From Robinsoniella peoriensis (GTDB taxonomy: Bacteria; Bacillota; Clostridia; Lachnospirales; Lachnospiraceae), in assembly GCF_000797495.1 (NCBI RefSeq), contig NZ_JTGN01000004.1, positions 186,001-250,000 on the forward strand: a stretch of 64,000 bases of DNA, read 5' to 3'. The notes under the pieces were generated by a model that searched no databases, was not told the DNA's origin, and saw only the letters and a list, made by a program, of their open reading frames with translations. Of the stretch, positions 61,508 to 64,000 are shown in pieces. Both the position numbers and the translations under genes were made by a program. Numbering within the stretch: position 1 is the first letter of the stretch; each line of letters starts with the position of its first letter.

Positions 61508-61625
61508 CAATATTGGAGAACTCCGAACCCCAAAAATAGGCGTTTCATGAGCCATTTGTCAGTTACGTGTTAGTTACCCACAGATTCTGATAATATTCTA
61601 AACTGTTTAATTACTCAAATTTTTA

Positions 61626-61654
61626 TTGAATTTAATATCATGTTATGTTATATT
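61626..61654 (+). promoter_or_regulatory. Promoter of the antitoxin-like RNA
   Basis: TTGAAT (61626-61631), a 17-base spacer and TATATT (61649-61654) on the plus strand point toward the end of the convergent toxin ORF. Confidence 0.6.
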
Positions 61655-61660
61655 ATAGAT

Positions 61661-61746
61661 AGAAAAGGAACAACCGCCCACAAGGGGTTGACCCATAAGT
61701 TTAGTTAAAGAACCGCCCTTACTCGCCAAAGTACAAGGGCGGTTTT
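61661..61746 (+). ncRNA. Candidate antisense RNA antitoxin (RatA-like)
   Basis: An RNA of about 85 nt is expected from the promoter at 61626-61654 to the hairpin AACCGCCCTT / AAGGGCGGTT (61711-61720 and 61735-61744) followed by TTTTG. The same hairpin read on the minus strand ends the toxin mRNA, so the two RNAs overlap tail to tail, as in TxpA/RatA-type loci. RNA boundaries are inferred from sequence only. Confidence 0.6.
61705..61746. terminator. Shared bidirectional terminator of the toxin-antitoxin locus
   Basis: A 10-bp GC-rich stem AACCGCCCTT / AAGGGCGGTT with a 14-base loop has T-rich tails on both strands (TTTTG rightward, TTCTTTAAC leftward). Confidence 0.8.
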
Positions 61747-61757
61747 GCTATGTAGAA

Positions 61758-61847
61758 CTACTTACAAAACGAAAAAACGAATGTAAGTAATGCCAAAAGG
61801 AACAGACCAAAAGTCATTATATCCTTAAAATCAAAATGATTTTTCAT
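61758..61847 (-). CDS. Holin-like type I toxin peptide
   Basis: This 29-residue peptide starts MKNHFDFKDIMTFGLFLLAL and ends with FVFSFCK, one hydrophobic membrane helix with a charged N-terminus. It is typical of the short 'putative holin-like toxin' (TxpA/BsrG-like) family. The GGGGGTG site lies 7 bases before the ATG at 61847. A promoter-like TTGTAT-N17-TAAAAT on the minus strand (about 61921-61952) would give a 5' leader of about 65 nt. It would depolarise the membrane if not held down by the overlapping RNA. Confidence 0.78.
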   Translation of the reverse strand: MKNHFDFKDIMTFGLFLLALLTFVFSFCK

Positions 61848-62172
61848 AAGCATCACCCCCATTCTATAAGAATAGGAGTCAACTCACCCTGCAACACGAT
61901 TGTCCTTGCGTCCATTTTATCATATGGAGTATCTCAATACAATCTATAAATTGTATTGATTTTCAATACCCCCTATTCTTTTTGCCCAGACATCAAAACG
62001 CCACTAATCAAATTTATTTCTGACAAACCTTTATTGACGCTTGTTGATCTACCACCATATAAGTCTTATCTCAAATACCCCTTTTTTGTCTGTTATGTGT
62101 CCGCTACTTGTCTGTTACGAACATGTTTTCATAACTTTTTAGGCTTTCACATAATTGCTTTAGACATAGAGA
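61848..62172. other. Intergenic stretch between toxin and rpsI terminator
   Basis: The toxin promoter and leader occupy 61848-61955, including an inverted repeat CAATACAAT / ATTGTATTG (61935-61943, 61950-61958). From about 61960 to 62172 I see no gene, repeat or strong signal; an 84-codon open frame there has no recognisable features. Confidence 0.4.
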
Positions 62173-62215
62173 AACCCTTGAAAACACTGAGTTTTCAAGG
62201 GTTCTGTTAATTTTC
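62173..62215 (-). terminator. Terminator of the rplM-rpsI operon
   Basis: A 13-bp perfect stem AACCCTTGAAAAC / GTTTTCAAGGGTT with a 5-base loop lies 28 bases after the rpsI stop; the T-run on the minus strand is short. Confidence 0.75.
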
Positions 62216-62230
62216 TTATAATACTTCTTA

Positions 62231-62623
62231 TTATCTCTTGGAGAACTGAGGTGCACGACGAGCTGCTTTGAGTCCGTATTTCTTTCTTTCTTTTGCTCTT
62301 GGATCTCTTGTTAAGAATCCTGCTTTTTTCAGAACTGGTCTGAAATCGCTGTCTACCTGAAGTAATGCTCTGGAGATACCGTGTCTGATGGCACCAGCCT
62401 GTCCTGTTGTTCCACCACCATGTACGTTTACTAAAACGTCATATTTATCGTTGGTCTCTGTAGCTACTAACGGCTGACGTACGATAACTTTTAATGTCTC
62501 AAGACCTAAATAGTTGTCGATGTCTCTTTTATTAATAGTAACTTTACCTGTTCCAGGTACTAAATATACTCTTGCGATTGATTTTTTTCTTCTTCCTGTT
62601 CCGTAGAATTTTGCATTAGCCAA
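62231..62623 (-). CDS. rpsI: 30S ribosomal protein S9
   Basis: This 130-residue protein opens with [21 protein letters not shown], quoted as [12 protein letters not shown], and ends with the universal [14 protein letters not shown] tail that reaches the P-site. [20 protein letters not shown] is conserved. GGAGG precedes the ATG. It follows rplM by 17 bases in the standard L13-S9 operon. Confidence 0.98.
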   Translation of the reverse strand: MANAKFYGTGRRKKSIARVYLVPGTGKVTINKRDIDNYLGLETLKVIVRQPLVATETNDKYDVLVNVHGGGTTGQAGAIRHGISRALLQVDSDFRPVLKKAGFLTRDPRAKERKKYGLKAARRAPQFSKR

Positions 62624-62640
62624 TGTTTTTTACCTCCTTC

Positions 62641-63069
62641 TTAAAATGTTAATACTTCTGGTTTCTGAGCTGCATGATTATGCTCTGCACCAGTGTACAC
62701 GTGAAGTTTTGTCATCATGGATCTTCCTAAAGGTCCTTTTGGAAGCATGCCTTTAACTGCAAGCTCGATAACTCTTTCCGGCTTCTTGTTTAACATTTCT
62801 CTTAAGGTAGTCTCTTTCATTCCACCAACGTAGTCTGAATGATGATAATAAATCTTCTGATCTAATTTCTTACCTGTTACCTGGATTTTTTCTGCATTTG
62901 TGATGATTACGTAATCACCTGTATCGATGTGAGGAGTAAAGATCGGTTTGTTCTTTCCTCTTAATATTTTAGCTACTTCTGATGCTAAACGACCTAATGT
63001 ATATCCTGTAGCGTCAACTACGTACCATTTTCTTTCAATTGTTGCTGGACTCGCCATAAAACTCTTCAT
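62641..63069 (-). CDS. rplM: 50S ribosomal protein L13
   Basis: This 142-residue protein shows [48 protein letters not shown] [13 protein letters not shown] and [16 protein letters not shown], all diagnostic of L13. AAGGAGG lies 8 bases before the ATG. It is the first gene of the L13-S9 operon with a perfect consensus promoter. Confidence 0.98.
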   Translation of the reverse strand: MKSFMASPATIERKWYVVDATGYTLGRLASEVAKILRGKNKPIFTPHIDTGDYVIITNAEKIQVTGKKLDQKIYYHHSDYVGGMKETTLREMLNKKPERVIELAVKGMLPKGPLGRSMMTKLHVYTGAEHNHAAQKPEVLTF

Positions 63070-63192
63070 TGGTTTACCTCCTTGGATAATTAACTGTTTC
63101 TATAGTAAAACGTCTCACCGGGGCTTTGGTTTTTAACGTCTACGTACTACGTCACATTGAGATATTATATTACACATCACCGTGTGTGTCAA
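63070..63192 (-). promoter_or_regulatory. rplM promoter and leader
   Basis: On the minus strand TTGACA (63187-63192), a 17-base spacer and TATAAT (63164-63169) give a perfect consensus promoter. The roughly 85-nt leader (63070-63157) contains ACGTAGTACGTAGACGT-type symmetry and lies where the Firmicutes L13 autoregulatory leader occurs; I have not confirmed that fold. From 63193 to 63418 the gap is AT-rich with no gene. Confidence 0.8.
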
Positions 63193-63418
63193 TAACTTTT
63201 TCACACATTTTTCCACAATTTTTCGAATTTTTGTTTCTGAAACGGGCAGTTTCATTTTAGCTTCACTGATCTAAAACAAGATCCTTTTTGAATCACTCCA
63301 CAAAACAGTAAAAAATTTATACTTTCTAAAATTTTTACCAAAAAGCTATATTGTTAACCACCAAAATTCCACAAAATATGCTAGACTTTTATTATAAAGC
63401 TTATTGAAGGAGAATACA

Positions 63419-64000
63419 ATGAATATATTAGAAAAAATCGAGTATGCAAAAAATGCAGCTTTAAATCAGAAATCCCTTGACCGGCAGCTCATGATTGACC
63501 TTCTGTCCATTCCCCTGGACTCTCCGGCATTTGAGGCACTTGGAAATGCAGCTTTTGAGGCTGCTCAAACAATTACGGAAAAACGTGCTTACCTTTGGGG
63601 CGCTATGGGAGTTGATTTTAAAGCCTGCCCGATGAACTGCGATTTTTGCTCTCTTGGAAAAAAATGGGGATTGGTTGAAGTGGAACGGGATTTTTCCGAG
63701 TCAGAGATTATCGATAATGTGAGATACTATGTTGAAAATACAGTACGCTGGATTGTACTAAGAACAACGGAGTTTTACAGCCTGGATGTTTTGGAAGCAC
63801 TCATTCAGACGATTCGCCAAGAAGTACCGGGCACCTACGAAATCGGTTTAAACGTCGGTGAATTTGATACTGCGAAAGCTCACGAGCTTTCCAGACGCGG
63901 TGTGGATTTCATTTATCACTCTTTACGTTTAGGCGAAGGCAAAGATACCCGATTTAAAAAAGAGGAGCGTACTGCAACTCTTAATGCATGCAAAAATTCT
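63419..64000 (+). CDS. Radical SAM protein, BioB/HydE/PylB-like (3' end missing)
   Basis: 194 codons run to the window edge. The cluster motif is CPMNCDFCSLG (Cys70, Cys74, Cys77), the CxxxCxxC that binds the 4Fe-4S/SAM centre. The preceding helical segment (LLSIPLDSPAFEALGNAAFEAA) and the following barrel (IGLNVGEFDTAKAHELSRRGV, IYHSLRLGEG) resemble the biotin synthase/HydE/PylB group. GAAGGAG precedes the ATG. The specific reaction cannot be decided without the C-terminus. Confidence 0.85.
   Translation, partial: MNILEKIEYAKNAALNQKSLDRQLMIDLLSIPLDSPAFEALGNAAFEAAQTITEKRAYLWGAMGVDFKACPMNCDFCSLGKKWGLVEVERDFSESEIIDNVRYYVENTVRWIVLRTTEFYSLDVLEALIQTIRQEVPGTYEIGLNVGEFDTAKAHELSRRGVDFIYHSLRLGEGKDTRFKKEERTATLNACKNS

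Noticed and set aside
61956..62210. 84-codon plus-strand frame between toxin and rpsI
   Set aside because: No ribosome binding site, unusual composition, and it runs through the rpsI-side terminator; not considered a gene.

Overview
The window looks like the chromosome of a low-to-mid-GC, Gram-positive gut anaerobe, most likely a Lachnospiraceae-type Clostridia. Supporting signs are consensus sigma-A promoters, strong AGGAGG ribosome binding sites, LytTR/DUF3021 and DUF1848 families, a TetM-like GTPase fused to a NYN domain, a BspA-like repeat protein and a holin-like type I toxin. I cannot name the genus. I saw no rRNA, tRNA, CRISPR array, prophage or transposase gene.

Layout. 1-6.3 kb: a truncated membrane-anchored protein, glycogen phosphorylase with a divergent LacI regulator, and a thiamine block (TPP riboswitch, terminator, thiE, HAD phosphatase, thiD). 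6.3-7.1 kb: a gene-free field of nested long palindromes. 7.1-12.3 kb: an anchored exported protein, a D-lyxose/D-mannose isomerase, a PfkB sugar kinase, a ROK repressor and an EamA transporter. 12.3-18.4 kb: MATE pump with a TipA-like MerR regulator, a DUF1848 protein, and an ABC exporter controlled by a LytTR/DUF3021 pair. 18.5-34.8 kb: a carbohydrate locus. One operon runs leftward (GntR/LacI-type regulator, beta-propeller-like protein, sugar ABC importer without its own ATPase, large glycoside hydrolase, UroD-like methyltransferase), and two GH38-type alpha-mannosidases run rightward from a shared regulatory region.

35-43.6 kb: Bcp peroxiredoxin, a PUA-like protein under a canonical MerR promoter, the MerR regulator and a flavin reductase-like protein, a 1240-residue exported multidomain phosphodiesterase-like protein, and a DUF1275 protein divergent from a LysR regulator. 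43.9-53.2 kb: a CtpE-like P-type ATPase, a phasin-like protein with a Cys-rich tail coupled to an AarF/UbiB kinase, an acetyltransferase followed by a PHP-phosphoesterase remnant, GreA, AraC plus aldo/keto reductase, and an uncharacterised protein. 53.5-58.7 kb: a translation-linked block with a 10-codon leader peptide and intrinsic attenuator, rsgA, a GNAT acetyltransferase, and a TetM-like ribosomal GTPase fused to a Rae1/YacP-like NYN nuclease. 58.8-61.5 kb: an ABC exporter with its TetR regulator. 61.6-62 kb: a type I toxin-antitoxin locus. 62.2-64 kb: rpsI, rplM and the start of a radical SAM gene.

How parts may work together (inference). The mannosidases would release mannose; the lyxose/mannose isomerase and PfkB kinase could turn mannose into fructose and then fructose-6-phosphate. 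A family of about 166-bp elements, each an almost complete palindrome, sits immediately after gene stop codons at several places and in one case supplies a gene's own last codons. The most interesting candidate system is the leader-peptide/attenuator controlling rsgA-GNAT beside the GTPase-RNase fusion, which looks like a response to stalled or drug-bound ribosomes.
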